Positions 19,934 through 27,926 of a stretch of DNA of 64,000 bases are shown piece after piece. The stretch comes from Halodesulfurarchaeum sp. HSR-GB (GTDB lineage: Archaea; Halobacteriota; Halobacteria; Halobacteriales; Halobacteriaceae). The stretch spans positions 1 through 64,000 of the forward strand of contig NZ_JAVKGN010000002.1 of assembly GCF_031432215.1 (NCBI RefSeq). Direction: 5' to 3'. A program made the translations under genes and the position numbers. Under the pieces are notes generated by a model. It worked only from the letters and a program-made list of their open reading frames with translations, was not told the DNA's origin and searched no databases. Positions within the stretch are counted from its first letter, which is position 1. Each line of letters begins with the position of its first letter.

Positions 19934-21498
19934 GCAGTAACCTGGTCGAAAACACAACAGATGCCATTCAGATCGCTGCAAGCCCAGCTGAACAGCCGGA
20001 AATGGCATTTGAACAAGTGCTGAGTAAAGCTGTAGGGCGTTTCGGAAAAACCCGCAATCCGAAAGAAAAACTCGCTCAAAAAGTCGATGAATTTGGCGTC
20101 GAAGCTCTTTACAATCACACTTCAAAATTGTCGGTGGCTGAATACAGGGACATCGTTGTGAGGGACCCTCTTCAGTTGATGATTAGAGCAGGTTTTGCTA
20201 CTATTGTGATGGAGAATCACGACCGAGTTTCAGGGATTCCCAACGAGTACATCAAGCTCTCAGATTATGTTGCAAACGAATATGCGAGAAGTATTACTGG
20301 GTTAATTGACGCAGACGAATACGAAATTGATGAAGAATGGATCTACGACGTCATTGGAGATCGGCTGTATGCCAGTTCATCGCCAAAGAAGGAAACACAC
20401 CCGGGAACCGTCATTTCTCGAACGGATGCAACGTTTGAGGATAAAGCCGGGAAATTTGTTGAAATACCACTTATTTCAGCCTCACCAAAAGCACTGATTT
20501 ACGCCTCGGATAATTCGTGGGAAGGCAAATTCAATCAAGGGAATGGTCAGGTCGAAGGTGAACTACATTCCTTTGTGAGGAACAACAACCTCTACGTTCC
20601 ATTCCGTCATCTCAAATGGAAACACTACCACACTCTTGCGGATGATTTCGAGGTATTTGTCAACTGGCTCCAGGACAAAATCACAAGTGGCGAATTGCAG
20701 CACTTGCTTGAAAACACTCCAAAAATCGATAGTGAGATAGAAGGCTTCTATAGTAGAAACAAGAAAGGGGCTGTCGTTACAGGATGGACTGAAGACGAAC
20801 AATTGATTCGGGTTCTTACGACTGTATTAGAGGACTCAAACTTAGATGAAAACGCCCCACATTCAGCAAGCAAACTCCACAAACTCACAAATCATTATAC
20901 CCTCGAGGATTGGCAACAGGCAATAGTCAATCAGATCACGAGCCCAAAACAGCTTGGAAAGAAGCTCACAAGCATCGCCAAAAATAGCGGCTCCTCGAAC
21001 GTAACCATCCAAGAAAATGAGGAGGGTACAAGGAACGAATATATTATCGGTCAAGTCGGGCGAGACACGCGAAGATTGGCAGTGAATGAACTAGAGGATC
21101 TTTTCGAATTGCCCTGTTTCAACAACCTTGATGAGCGCCTGAAAAACAAAGGGCCTACTCGTTGGGAACTGTATTCATTGGTCCGCACCATCTCTTGGCT
21201 GCCGGAATACTATGACAATGATTTCGGAGACACTTTAGAGGATATCAAAGATCTCTTTTCGAGATGGTCATGGTATGATCCAGCTGAAACTGAATACCAA
21301 GTCCAGTATGAATTGACCGGGAGTAACAACCTTGGTTTGATGGATGCAGATGCGGAAGTGCTTCCGCTAAATTGTAACAACGAGAATTGGGAAGCCAATT
21401 ATTGCATTGGGGCAGATGAGTGTCCTTACTACACAATGTATTCGGCCCTTCCATTCCATCAAGACCTCTACGATCAACTCGATGATGGCAACGACTAG
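19930..21498 (+). CDS. priL: PriL-like Fe-S primase large subunit
   Basis: A 522-aa protein. The C-terminal part matches PriL-CTD layout: LPCF (C396), then GPTRWELYSLVRTISWL, an acidic helix, DPAETEYQVQYEL (the family's ...KTRYQIEH... element) and three more cysteines in PLNC (C482), NYC (C492) and ECPYY (C498). Four Cys at these positions ligate a 4Fe-4S cluster in archaeal and eukaryotic PriL. The N-terminal 380 residues are mostly helical and much diverged. The protein would regulate the PriS-like partner encoded immediately upstream (ATGA overlap) and start primer synthesis. It ends the operon and is followed by a T7 tract at 21532-21538. Confidence 0.8.
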   Translation: MSSNLVENTTDAIQIAASPAEQPEMAFEQVLSKAVGRFGKTRNPKEKLAQKVDEFGVEALYNHTSKLSVAEYRDIVVRDPLQLMIRAGFATIVMENHDRVSGIPNEYIKLSDYVANEYARSITGLIDADEYEIDEEWIYDVIGDRLYASSSPKKETHPGTVISRTDATFEDKAGKFVEIPLISASPKALIYASDNSWEGKFNQGNGQVEGELHSFVRNNNLYVPFRHLKWKHYHTLADDFEVFVNWLQDKITSGELQHLLENTPKIDSEIEGFYSRNKKGAVVTGWTEDEQLIRVLTTVLEDSNLDENAPHSASKLHKLTNHYTLEDWQQAIVNQITSPKQLGKKLTSIAKNSGSSNVTIQENEEGTRNEYIIGQVGRDTRRLAVNELEDLFELPCFNNLDERLKNKGPTRWELYSLVRTISWLPEYYDNDFGDTLEDIKDLFSRWSWYDPAETEYQVQYELTGSNNLGLMDADAEVLPLNCNNENWEANYCIGADECPYYTMYSALPFHQDLYDQLDDGND

Positions 21499-21530
21499 GT
21501 TTTGATATCATCCTTCACAATCTCCGCGCA

Positions 21531-21538
21531 GTTTTTTT
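21531..21538 (+). terminator. Poly-T terminator after the primase genes
   Basis: A run of seven T (21532-21538) lies 34 bp after the PriL-like stop codon and before the non-coding repeat region; oligo-T is the usual archaeal termination signal. Confidence 0.5.
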
Positions 21539-21682
21539 GGCACTATTCTAATAGAAGCCCCCTTGCAAGGTTGATGTGACGGATAAACGGGTTTAGAGAG
21601 GCTGAAAACCCCAAACCAGACTATATTCTCGTTTCCTATTGTACACTAATAGAGTGAATAAACCAATTTCTACCTATACAGC

Positions 21683-22049
21683 CCCTCACACAACCGTTTT
21701 CCTGCATATTGCTCGATCTATTCCACTAGTTGTATCAATTTTCCATATTTCAACCGTTTCAAGCCCTCACACAACTGTTTAGCCCAAATTAATGGGTTGA
21801 GACGTCGGTTAAAGTGGGCAAAACGCCGAATTATGGGGTTTTGGGGCGTCACACAACCGATTAGATTTCCAGAATACATCAGATGGCACCCTATCGGGCT
21901 CAATCGCCCGAATTTATAACTATCAAGCCCTCACACAACCGATTTGGAGACAAAACCCGGATTTTGATTTTTTCACAACCCCGGTTATTTGATTAGAAGC
22001 GAGTAAACGATCTATAGGCAAATCTAAGCCAGTTTTCACAACCCCAAAT
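21683..22049 (+). repeat. Phased iterons CCCTCACACAACCG, candidate replication origin
   Basis: Direct repeats of CCCTCACACAACCGTTT start at 21683, 21764 (one change), 21846 (shorter match, TCACACAACCGATT) and 21928: spacings of 81, 82 and 82 bp. Two degenerate copies (TTTCACAACCCC) follow at about 21971 and 22033. Further TCAACCGTTT (21750) and CGTCGGTTAA patches fall between. The 880-bp interval 21499-22377 has no convincing gene and is AT-rich compared with the following segment. Same-orientation iterons next to primase genes suggest an origin or replication-control locus. A centromere-like partition site is the main alternative. Confidence 0.55.
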
Positions 22050-22207
22050 CCTGTTTCTACTTCCGTAAGGGGGGTGGGGAAATAGTAGTAATAGAGAAGG
22101 ATGTCGGGAGAGGTGTAGAGCAGACGCCGGGACAGGGCTTGGAGGGAGATGGAAATATCAGTTAGGCTGAAATGGGTGTGGGACACCCAGGATTAGATAG
22201 AGGGTTG

Positions 22208-22240
22208 CCCCACCAGGGCTGGCTAAGTGATGGGGTGGGG
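22208..22240. repeat. Hairpin in the intergenic region
   Basis: Arms CCCCACC (22208-22214) and GGTGGGG (22234-22240) with a 19-nt loop. It lies in a gene-free stretch (22060-22377) where I see nothing else but a T5 tract at 22351 preceding the next gene. Confidence 0.35.
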
Positions 22241-22377
22241 TTCACGATGGCACAGGAACGTAGTGAGTAACGGACTCGAGCTGTGGTTTGGATATCGCGG
22301 AGACGGGAGACGCGGGGAAAGCGAGGTCGGGTAGCGCAGGGTGGCTGGAGTTTTTCTGCGCCGTGAGGAATTGAACT

Positions 22378-22584
22378 ATGAGCAGTAGTACTGCAGGAGT
22401 CCAGTCGACCCTGGGGAGTATCGAGCGGTCGCACGGGATCACGCCGGAGGAGCGGAAGCGTCAAGTCGGGTCAGAGAGCCTGCCAGCTCGAGGTCGGATT
22501 CGCGATGAACGCGAGTTCATCCCGGAGGGTCGAGGCGCGATGCGTGGGTCGGGGTTCACGCACACGATGGAGGGCGACCGATGA
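22378..22584 (+). CDS. Small basic/disordered hypothetical protein
   Basis: A 68-aa protein, Gly/Arg/Glu-rich, without recognisable domain. Support comes from context: a T5 tract at 22351-22355 and a GTGAGG patch precede the ATG exactly as at many genes further on, and the stop overlaps the next ATG (ATGATG). It opens the GC-rich segment, whose codon use differs from the genes to the left. Confidence 0.5.
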   Translation: MSSSTAGVQSTLGSIERSHGITPEERKRQVGSESLPARGRIRDEREFIPEGRGAMRGSGFTHTMEGDR

Positions 22585-22844
22585 TGCAGGAACGAGCCCG
22601 GCGGGAGCCGGAGTTCGATGAGGCGGGGTTGGAGAAGGAGCACGAGGCGACAGTTCAGCGGTTGCCGCACATCGACGATCGGGCATCGGGCGAGGAAGGC
22701 TGGTATGGGGCGTGGGTCACGGACAGGCCGTGCCCCAGGTGCGAGGTCGGGGTAGTGGTTCGATCAAACTCGACGTCGACGCCGCCGACGATCTCGAGCA
22801 AGTCGTGTTCGGCAAATTGTGGGTGGGGAGATTCCGATCTGTAG
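22581..22844 (+). CDS. Small zinc-ribbon protein
   Basis: An 87-aa protein. The C-terminal half has CPRCEVG followed about 20 residues later by SKSCSANCGWG, a C-x2-C/C-x3-C arrangement typical of small haloarchaeal zinc ribbons. The N-terminus is acidic and helical. It overlaps the previous gene by 4 bp. A T7 tract (about 22856-22862) follows the stop. Nucleic-acid binding is plausible but unproven. Confidence 0.6.
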   Translation: MMQERARREPEFDEAGLEKEHEATVQRLPHIDDRASGEEGWYGAWVTDRPCPRCEVGVVVRSNSTSTPPTISSKSCSANCGWGDSDL

Positions 22845-22876
22845 GCCACGACGTCTTTTTTTGCCGAGTACAAGAC

Positions 22877-22928
22877 GACCCGGTAACCGTACCGGGTCAT
22901 GGTCTACCGGGTGACCGTACCGGGTCAT
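22877..22928. promoter_or_regulatory. Palindromic CCGGGT operator-like repeats
   Basis: A near-perfect palindrome with 9-bp arms GACCCGGTA/TACCGGGTC (22877-22898) is followed by a second, partly repeated unit. ACCGTACCGGGTCAT occurs at 22886-22900 and again at 22914-22928, 28 bp apart (rather less than three helical turns). The block lies about 95 bp upstream of the histone-fold gene and just after the T7 tract closing the upstream gene, so it is probably an operator or other protein-binding site. Confidence 0.5.
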
Positions 22929-23021
22929 TGAGAGTCGTTGCGCCGCCGGGGGTAGACGTCGAGGGCGCTGATACGATCTGCGAGGGTTTAAGGGGGTTGA
23001 GACCGGAGAATTAGTTGTCGC

Positions 23022-23189
23022 ATGTCGGAGCTAATCGTCAAGGCAGCAGTCAAGGAAGCGGTCGGTGAAAAGAACGTCTCCTCGGAGTTTTACGAGGCGC
23101 TGGATGAGGAGGTAGGCGAGCTCCTCGATCGGGCGAGTGAACGAGCGGAGGCGAACGACCGGAAGACGGTGCAGCCGCGAGACCTGTAG
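23022..23189 (+). CDS. 55-aa histone-fold protein (DUF1931-like)
   Basis: A 55-residue protein that reads MSELIVKAAVKEAV at the start and RAEANDRKTVQPRDL at the end. The pattern (short helix, long central helix with EFYEALDEEVGELLDRA, then K-T-V-x-x-R-D) is a single minimal histone fold and closely matches small haloarchaeal DUF1931-type proteins as I remember them. A TATA-like TTTAAGG about 35 bp upstream and the lack of a clear Shine-Dalgarno suggest a nearly leaderless mRNA. It may act as an element chromatin or partition protein. The palindromic repeats just upstream could be its own operator. Confidence 0.8.
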   Translation: MSELIVKAAVKEAVGEKNVSSEFYEALDEEVGELLDRASERAEANDRKTVQPRDL

Positions 23190-24616
23190 GCAAGCCCACC
23201 GTCCAGGAAGCCGGTCGCCTCGACCCGCCGTGCCGCCGCTGCGCGACGGTGGTGTGCTTACGGCGTCAGGGCGGGCTCGAGATTGCCCGCTTCCTGAAAG
23301 ACCTGATTTCAGTTTTCGAGAGAGGCGATGCCCGGAAACCTCACGACCGTGTGAGGTATGCTTGCCCTCTCCGCAGGGCCGGGCCCCTTCTCGCACGGTC
23401 CGGGACCTGATCGCCGGGTCACGATCGTCGGGCGAACCTGCCCGCTCTAGACGCCGAGCGGGTCCCTTCACCCGAGATCGACCGCGTCAGGTCTCCGGTT
23501 ACCGAGCGAGAGAACTTCCCGGCGGTGGACACCCAGGTTCTAGGTCAACCGACCAACAACGTTGGGGGGCAAGTATCCCTCGGGATTCCTGCGCGGTCAG
23601 TTTGCCGATCGGCGCGACCGCCCCGCCACGCATCGCGCCGACGTTTACCTGCCCGCGCACCCCGGGTCCCTCCCGCTCTGACCACCGAGCGGGTCCCTCC
23701 CGGGGTACGGAACTGCGCGCGAGACTGCTCGCGCCTCAGCGCGAGCTTCCATCGTGCTCGGGTGCGCCATACGGGCCGGCGGCGCACCTCCTTCGACCGC
23801 GCGGGGTACGTAGTTCCCTGCTACCATTAATCTGAGTTACCCTATACGCCGCGCTCGACTGCGCTCCTCAACGACCGCTTGCGGTGCTCGCGTAGTCGTG
23901 TTCGCGCTTCGCCGTAGGGCTCGCGAACACTGCCGGGCTTGTGGGCCTGACACTATTCCACGACGGACTTGGTTGCGACGTGGAAGCCTTTTCTTGGCCC
24001 ATTCGCGGGCTGCCGGGCGCGACTCCTTCGCATGCAGATTCGACCGACTCTTGCTTCGGGCAACAACGCTCTCGCGCCGGTCGGACACTTCACCGACACG
24101 GCGCTGCGAGCCGCCGACGGACGGCGACTCCATCCCCAACGCCCCGCAACGCGGGGTCGCCGTTGCGACGGTTACAGGAACTTAATCCCCCCCAACAACG
24201 CCCCTTCAACCGACCAACACCGCCCCTTCGACGGGGGTTAAGTTCCCGGCGGTCGGCCCGCCCCCGACCGCGTTTGTTGCTCCTCGCGGGCGAGCGGACT
24301 TCATCGCATGCAGAATGCGTCGTGCCGGGCGATCCGCCTGACCGCAGGCGGACGAGCCGTATATGGGTAACTCTTCGGCGAGTGAGGGGAGATCGAAGGC
24401 TGCGGGCGCTGAGACGGACCGCTTCCGATGAGCAAGCTCATCGGCCGTCTCAGCACTCCTCGCAATACGATCTCTCCCTTCCTTCGCCTCGGTCGTCTTC
24501 GACGACCAGATCATAGAATAAATTGGCCCCGTCAGGGGCGTGCGCGACTCCGTCGGCGGTTGTGGCGAGTCGCGAGCGGTCAGTTGCGGTTTTTGCCCAG
24601 CTTGGGTGAAATAACA
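23190..24616. other. 1.4-kb GC-rich, palindrome-rich non-coding region
   Basis: No frame here has protein-like composition; the long open frames on both strands are Arg/Pro/Ser/Ala-rich products of GC-rich DNA. Visible structure: a repeated block CCCGCTCT...GAGCGGGTCCCT at 23441-23467 and again at 23672-23698 (spacing about 231 bp, itself able to form a hairpin); a hairpin TCCGCCTG/CAGGCGGA (24333-24352); a compound hairpin at 24408-24454; GCCCC/GGGGC (about 24526); and CGCGACTC/GAGTCGCG (about 24542-24574). Such density of inverted repeats suggests an origin, transfer origin, or degraded mobile DNA. Confidence 0.6.
24408..24454. repeat. Compound 47-bp hairpin (cruciform candidate)
   Basis: Outer arms GCTGAGACGG (24408-24417) and CCGTCTCAGC (24445-24454) are perfectly complementary. 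Inside them, CCGATGAG (24425-24432) and CTCATCGG (24437-24444) pair around a CAAG loop. Seven unpaired bases sit on the left only. That makes 18 perfect base pairs in two stacked stems, the strongest structure in this interval, about 160 bp upstream of the OB-fold gene. Confidence 0.65.
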
Positions 24617-25975
24617 ATGTCTGGTACCAACAGCAGTCAGTTTGGCGCACAGTCGGTTGAACAGTCTCAGGCCGAACGGTTCATGGCGATGAGCGGCATG
24701 GTGGATTCGCCGTTCTCGGTCCAGTCGGAGTTGTTCGGGAACGCGGAGCAGCAGCAGGTGATCCTGGCGAGTGCAGGTGCGATGGAGAATGACGGGTTCG
24801 AAGATGTGACGCCCATGCAGGCGGCAGTGACGAACCGGCAGGGTCGGCATGCTGATCCGGATTGGAAGGTCCGGGCGCGAGAAATCCTCGAGAATCCGGA
24901 ATCGGTGCCGCTCGCCACGGAGGAGCGGATTCGGGGCGAACTCGAGGAGCGTGAGCGTCATGCCGATACGCGAGCGTCGGCACAGCAGTCCCTCGAACAG
25001 CAGTTGGGGGGTCAGGATGTCGAAGCGATTCATAGGTCGAATGTGAGCGAGGCAGCAGCCGAGCGCCGGGCCGAGCGCGATTCGCGGGCTGTGCAGGCTC
25101 CGCGTGATTGGAACGATCGTGACCCATTGGCCGATATCGACGCGGAGTTCCGCGAGGTCCTGCAGGAACGCGCTCAGGATCACGCTGCGGAATTTGTCGA
25201 GGGTGCCACGGTTGGCGAGTTCATGCGGGATGTCGCGGCTCGCGTGGCATACGTGGGTGACTCCCCCCTCGACGCGCTGGAAGGCACCATCCAGGATTGG
25301 CAGGAGGATGGTCGAATGCACAAGCGGCTGGGAGACATCAACCCCTTCGGTGAGTCGGCTGATGAGGATGATGAGGAGTCGGTGGCTGCGGAGATCGGCG
25401 CGGAACTGGACGCGGGTGCCACGGTGAGCGAGGCAATCAACCGGGTCACGGACGGCGAGTGGCCGGAGATGGGGTGTCAGGGTTGGAGTGACATCGAAGG
25501 TCCGGATCTGGTCCCCCGGTTGGAGTCCCCGCGTGATGTCTCGATCTACGATGGTGATGACAACGTGAATGTGCGAGTCCAGGTGGATCAGTTGTGGGAT
25601 CCTGCGGGAGACTCGCAGTTCCAGGTTGGTCTGGTGAAGCCGGTCGATGACGCGGAGGAGTCGGGGATCAAGATGAAGTTCACCATCTGGAAGCGGTCGA
25701 ACGCAGATTGGGACACCCCGGATGGCGAGGAACGCCTGGTTGAGGGCGATGTGCTGCAGATCCGGGGCGCTCGGGTGAATGCGTGGTACAAGGGTGGATG
25801 GCGCACCACGCTGGCAGCAGATTCGGACACCCTGATCCGGGTTGAGGAGCGTGGCGAAGGCGGCTCGCCGGATGGAGCGTGGGACGTCGAGGTTAGCTAC
25901 GAGGGTGACCCCCAGGAGGCTGTCTCGCAGGATTTCTCGGTCGCGACTGGCACCGGCCCGTCAATCGGGCTGTAA
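24617..25975 (+). CDS. OB-fold (ssDNA-binding, RPA/SSB-like) protein
   Basis: A 452-aa protein. The frame is open upstream to 24428, but ATG 24617 is the sensible start: the upstream extension is Arg-rich and runs through the large hairpin. The N-terminal 310 residues are Glu/Gln/Ala-rich and helical; the C-terminal part holds one OB-fold (about 340-435), with beta strands NVRVQVDQLWDP, FQVGLVKPV, MKFTIWKRS, VLQIRGARVNAW and LIRVEERG. This resembles haloarchaeal SSB/RPA-like OB domains. Codon use (GTG, CGG, GAG-rich) differs from genes to the left. It could protect ssDNA during replication or transfer, in addition to the RPA encoded at 35465. Confidence 0.75.
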   Translation: MSGTNSSQFGAQSVEQSQAERFMAMSGMVDSPFSVQSELFGNAEQQQVILASAGAMENDGFEDVTPMQAAVTNRQGRHADPDWKVRAREILENPESVPLATEERIRGELEERERHADTRASAQQSLEQQLGGQDVEAIHRSNVSEAAAERRAERDSRAVQAPRDWNDRDPLADIDAEFREVLQERAQDHAAEFVEGATVGEFMRDVAARVAYVGDSPLDALEGTIQDWQEDGRMHKRLGDINPFGESADEDDEESVAAEIGAELDAGATVSEAINRVTDGEWPEMGCQGWSDIEGPDLVPRLESPRDVSIYDGDDNVNVRVQVDQLWDPAGDSQFQVGLVKPVDDAEESGIKMKFTIWKRSNADWDTPDGEERLVEGDVLQIRGARVNAWYKGGWRTTLAADSDTLIRVEERGEGGSPDGAWDVEVSYEGDPQEAVSQDFSVATGTGPSIGL

Positions 25976-26175
25976 TCGGGGGCCTTCGGGTCTTCGATTC
26001 GGCTTTTCTTTTTTCCGTATGCTACGTAGGGGGCGGTTCCTGACGGAACGCTCCAGTCGTGCCGGGCATACGTCCCGCTCTGGCCGATGCCGGGCGCGAT
26101 CCACGCTGCCTGGGTGTCGGTTCTGTTTTATTTTCCCCCTGCGAAGGTGGAGGTCCTGGATAGTGACATTGCACC

Positions 26176-26640
26176 ATGGCCCGAATTCCTGAGCTCGTTC
26201 GCAATCTCTCCGATCCGTTTGAAATCCGGATGGAGGAGATTCGATTCGAAGACTACTGTTCCAAGGTTGGTACCAGACCAGTAGTTGTTGACGGTCACCT
26301 CACCCACCTCCAGAGCCTCCGCTTTCGATACTCCGTTGACGTCCACGCCCCTGACAACCTGAACCCCCACGGGCGGCTCGCGATCTCGCACCCTGTGTAC
26401 CCTGACGGGGTGCGGGTCGTGATCCACTCTTCTCAAGAGTACCCGGTTTCGCGGTTCGACGTTTCCCGGCTTGCGCCGTCGACGTTGCGGCCTCATGCGG
26501 CCCATCTGCCGTTTGAGACCGCGCTTGACGTTGCGGTGGAGGCCGCTACATACTATCGGTTTTACCACTCCCCCGTGTTGCCGCCGCATCCCCGCGTTCG
26601 GCGGGCTGCCCGCCGTCTTCGGTCTGTCGTGTGGGGCTGA
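26176..26640 (+). CDS. Hypothetical protein
   Basis: A 154-aa protein with ordered alpha/beta composition; the C-terminus is basic (HPRVRRAARRLRSVVWG). No domain is recognised. The start at ATG 26176 is preceded by a T-rich tract (26126-26134), CCCCCTGCGAAGG and GGAGG, the junction unit seen throughout the accessory region, although here the tract is 41 nt from the ATG. Codon use is GC-rich like its neighbours. Confidence 0.6.
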   Translation: MARIPELVRNLSDPFEIRMEEIRFEDYCSKVGTRPVVVDGHLTHLQSLRFRYSVDVHAPDNLNPHGRLAISHPVYPDGVRVVIHSSQEYPVSRFDVSRLAPSTLRPHAAHLPFETALDVAVEAATYYRFYHSPVLPPHPRVRRAARRLRSVVWG

Positions 26641-26691
26641 TTACTTCCAGTTATTTTTGCACCTCTTGTTCTGAATTGGAGGTTTCGATTG

Positions 26692-26781
26692 ATGCACGAC
26701 CCCACTGAGTTCGTCGATGCAGAGTCCGATCACAAACTTCCTGATGGCGCCGAGTCCACCGCTCGGCCTATCCAGCGGTAA
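26692..26781 (+). CDS. Very small hypothetical protein (29 aa)
   Basis: Encodes MHDPTEFVDAESDHKLP and continues to 29 aa, acidic and haloarchaeal in composition. The T5 tract at 26654-26658 and GGAGG upstream match the junction unit of larger genes, which is the main reason for calling it. A following frame from ATG 26847 to 26993 (48 aa, basic), preceded by a GTTTGTGTTCC / GAGAGG junction, is possible but weaker, because another T-tract junction (26920-26942) lies inside it. Confidence 0.4.
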   Translation: MHDPTEFVDAESDHKLPDGAESTARPIQR

Positions 26782-26995
26782 TGCGTCGTTCCGGGGCACA
26801 AGCTCTCCTTCCGTTGGTTTGTGTTCCTCGTCGAAAACTGAGAGGAATGAGCCAGAAGCGCAGCAGTCACCGCAACGCAGGCCTGTCGGGCGTGCCGACA
26901 CCGAGGCTTCTGGTTTTTATTCCTCCTGAAAAACTGAAGGTGAGTAGCCCAGAGGGGGCGATCCGCCTTCGACACTTCGAAACTCCGAGGTAACC

Positions 26996-27637
26996 ATGAA
27001 ACGAAATATCTTGGTCTCGACCCACGGTATGTTCCAGAACGAAGAAAAACTCACGGACGAATTCGATGGCCTCGCGGAGGTCCTTGAATACGGTCTCGAA
27101 AAAGGCCTCGAGGAGATGATGGGCGTCGGCTCGCTCGAGGGCCGCACGATCCTCTTCGGGCGCGAGTACTCGGTCGGCGAGGCGTTCGAGGAAATCGACG
27201 GTATCGAGGAAGTCGTCAACGAGCCCATCTCCGGGAAGAAGCTCGTCAATCACGATTCCTTCGACGTCGGCGAGGATGAAATCGGTCGGGCGATCGGGCA
27301 GGCGCAGACGCTCGCCGAAAAGGCGCTCATGCACGACCCCGAGGACTACATCGAAACCGACCTCGATCAGGCCATCGCCATCGCGAAGAACACGCCCCGG
27401 CCTGACGGCGTGCTGATCCTCTCGGATGGTTCCACGCCGCAGGGTCTCACTCGCACGGTCCGAAACGCCATCGCCGAGGGCATCCCGGTCGTCGCGCTCG
27501 ACATCCGCGAGACGGTCGACTGGGAGTCCCACTTCGCCGAGCAGGAGGCCGAGGAGCAGGCCGAGCCGGCTGAAGCCCCGGCAGCGTCCCGCGAGCGCCC
27601 GGCGGCTGAGGCGCACGCTGTCGCAGGCGGCGACTGA
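26996..27637 (+). CDS. Hypothetical alpha/beta protein
   Basis: A 213-aa protein. The core (about 1-185) alternates strands and helices, with DGVLILSDGSTPQGLTRTVR and IPVVALDIRETVDW near the C-terminal end, resembling a Rossmann-like or vWA/PIN-like fold; the last 25 residues are Ala/Glu-rich and disordered. An NAD-binding or nuclease motif cannot be confirmed. GC-rich codon use places it in the segment 22.2-28.9 kb. It is followed by a T5 tract (27661-27665) and a large inverted repeat. Confidence 0.7.
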   Translation: MKRNILVSTHGMFQNEEKLTDEFDGLAEVLEYGLEKGLEEMMGVGSLEGRTILFGREYSVGEAFEEIDGIEEVVNEPISGKKLVNHDSFDVGEDEIGRAIGQAQTLAEKALMHDPEDYIETDLDQAIAIAKNTPRPDGVLILSDGSTPQGLTRTVRNAIAEGIPVVALDIRETVDWESHFAEQEAEEQAEPAEAPAASRERPAAEAHAVAGGD

Positions 27638-27674
27638 ACGCAGTCGCCGTCGCAACCCCCTTTTTGCTTCCCAC

Positions 27675-27724
27675 GCCTTATGTAACAGAATCCGGATCCC
27701 CCAGCACGATTCGTTACATAAGGC
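27675..27724. repeat. Long inverted repeat with 17-bp arms
   Basis: GCCTTATGTAACAGAATC (27675-27692) and GATTCGTTACATAAGGC (27708-27724) are complementary over 17 bp with one bulged base, around a 15-nt loop containing GGATCC. The arms are AT-richer than the surrounding DNA. It lies in a 150-bp intergenic gap after a T5 tract. Terminator, protein-binding site or recombination site are all possible. Confidence 0.6.
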
Positions 27725-27788
27725 ATGGCCGAGCACACACACCCGGCTCTGATTTTTCTCTCCTTTGAGCGAATTGAGGGTTTTGACC

Positions 27789-27923
27789 ATGTGCAAACAC
27801 CCGAGCTACCGGAAATGTGAATGCAGCGAACTGCCAACTGGTCCGACCGATGATGGCCCCCTGCCCGAGGGCGCGTCATCCGCAGCGGCTCCGATCGACA
27901 CCGGGCGAAAGCAGGTGTTCTGA
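27789..27923 (+). CDS. Small Cys-containing hypothetical protein (44 aa)
   Basis: Encodes 44 residues beginning MCKHPSYRKCECSELP; Cys2, Cys10 and Cys12 with His4 could bind a metal ion. A T5 tract at 27753-27757 and GAGGG precede the ATG in the usual arrangement. It ends 3 bp before the next ATG, so the two are probably co-translated. Confidence 0.5.
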   Translation: MCKHPSYRKCECSELPTGPTDDGPLPEGASSAAAPIDTGRKQVF

Positions 27924-27926
27924 GTT

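Noticed and set aside
21683-22049. Could the CCCTCACACAACCG repeats be a CRISPR array?
   Set aside because: Units are only about 14-17 bp and spacers about 65 bp, with sequence drift between copies and no cas genes in the window.
23137-24516. Long open frames in the GC-rich interval (for example 23137-23835, 23941-24516 and 24206-25321 on the minus strand)
   Set aside because: Products are Arg/Pro/Ser/Thr-rich without acidic haloarchaeal composition or domain-like patterning; they run through hairpins and overlap real genes on the other strand.
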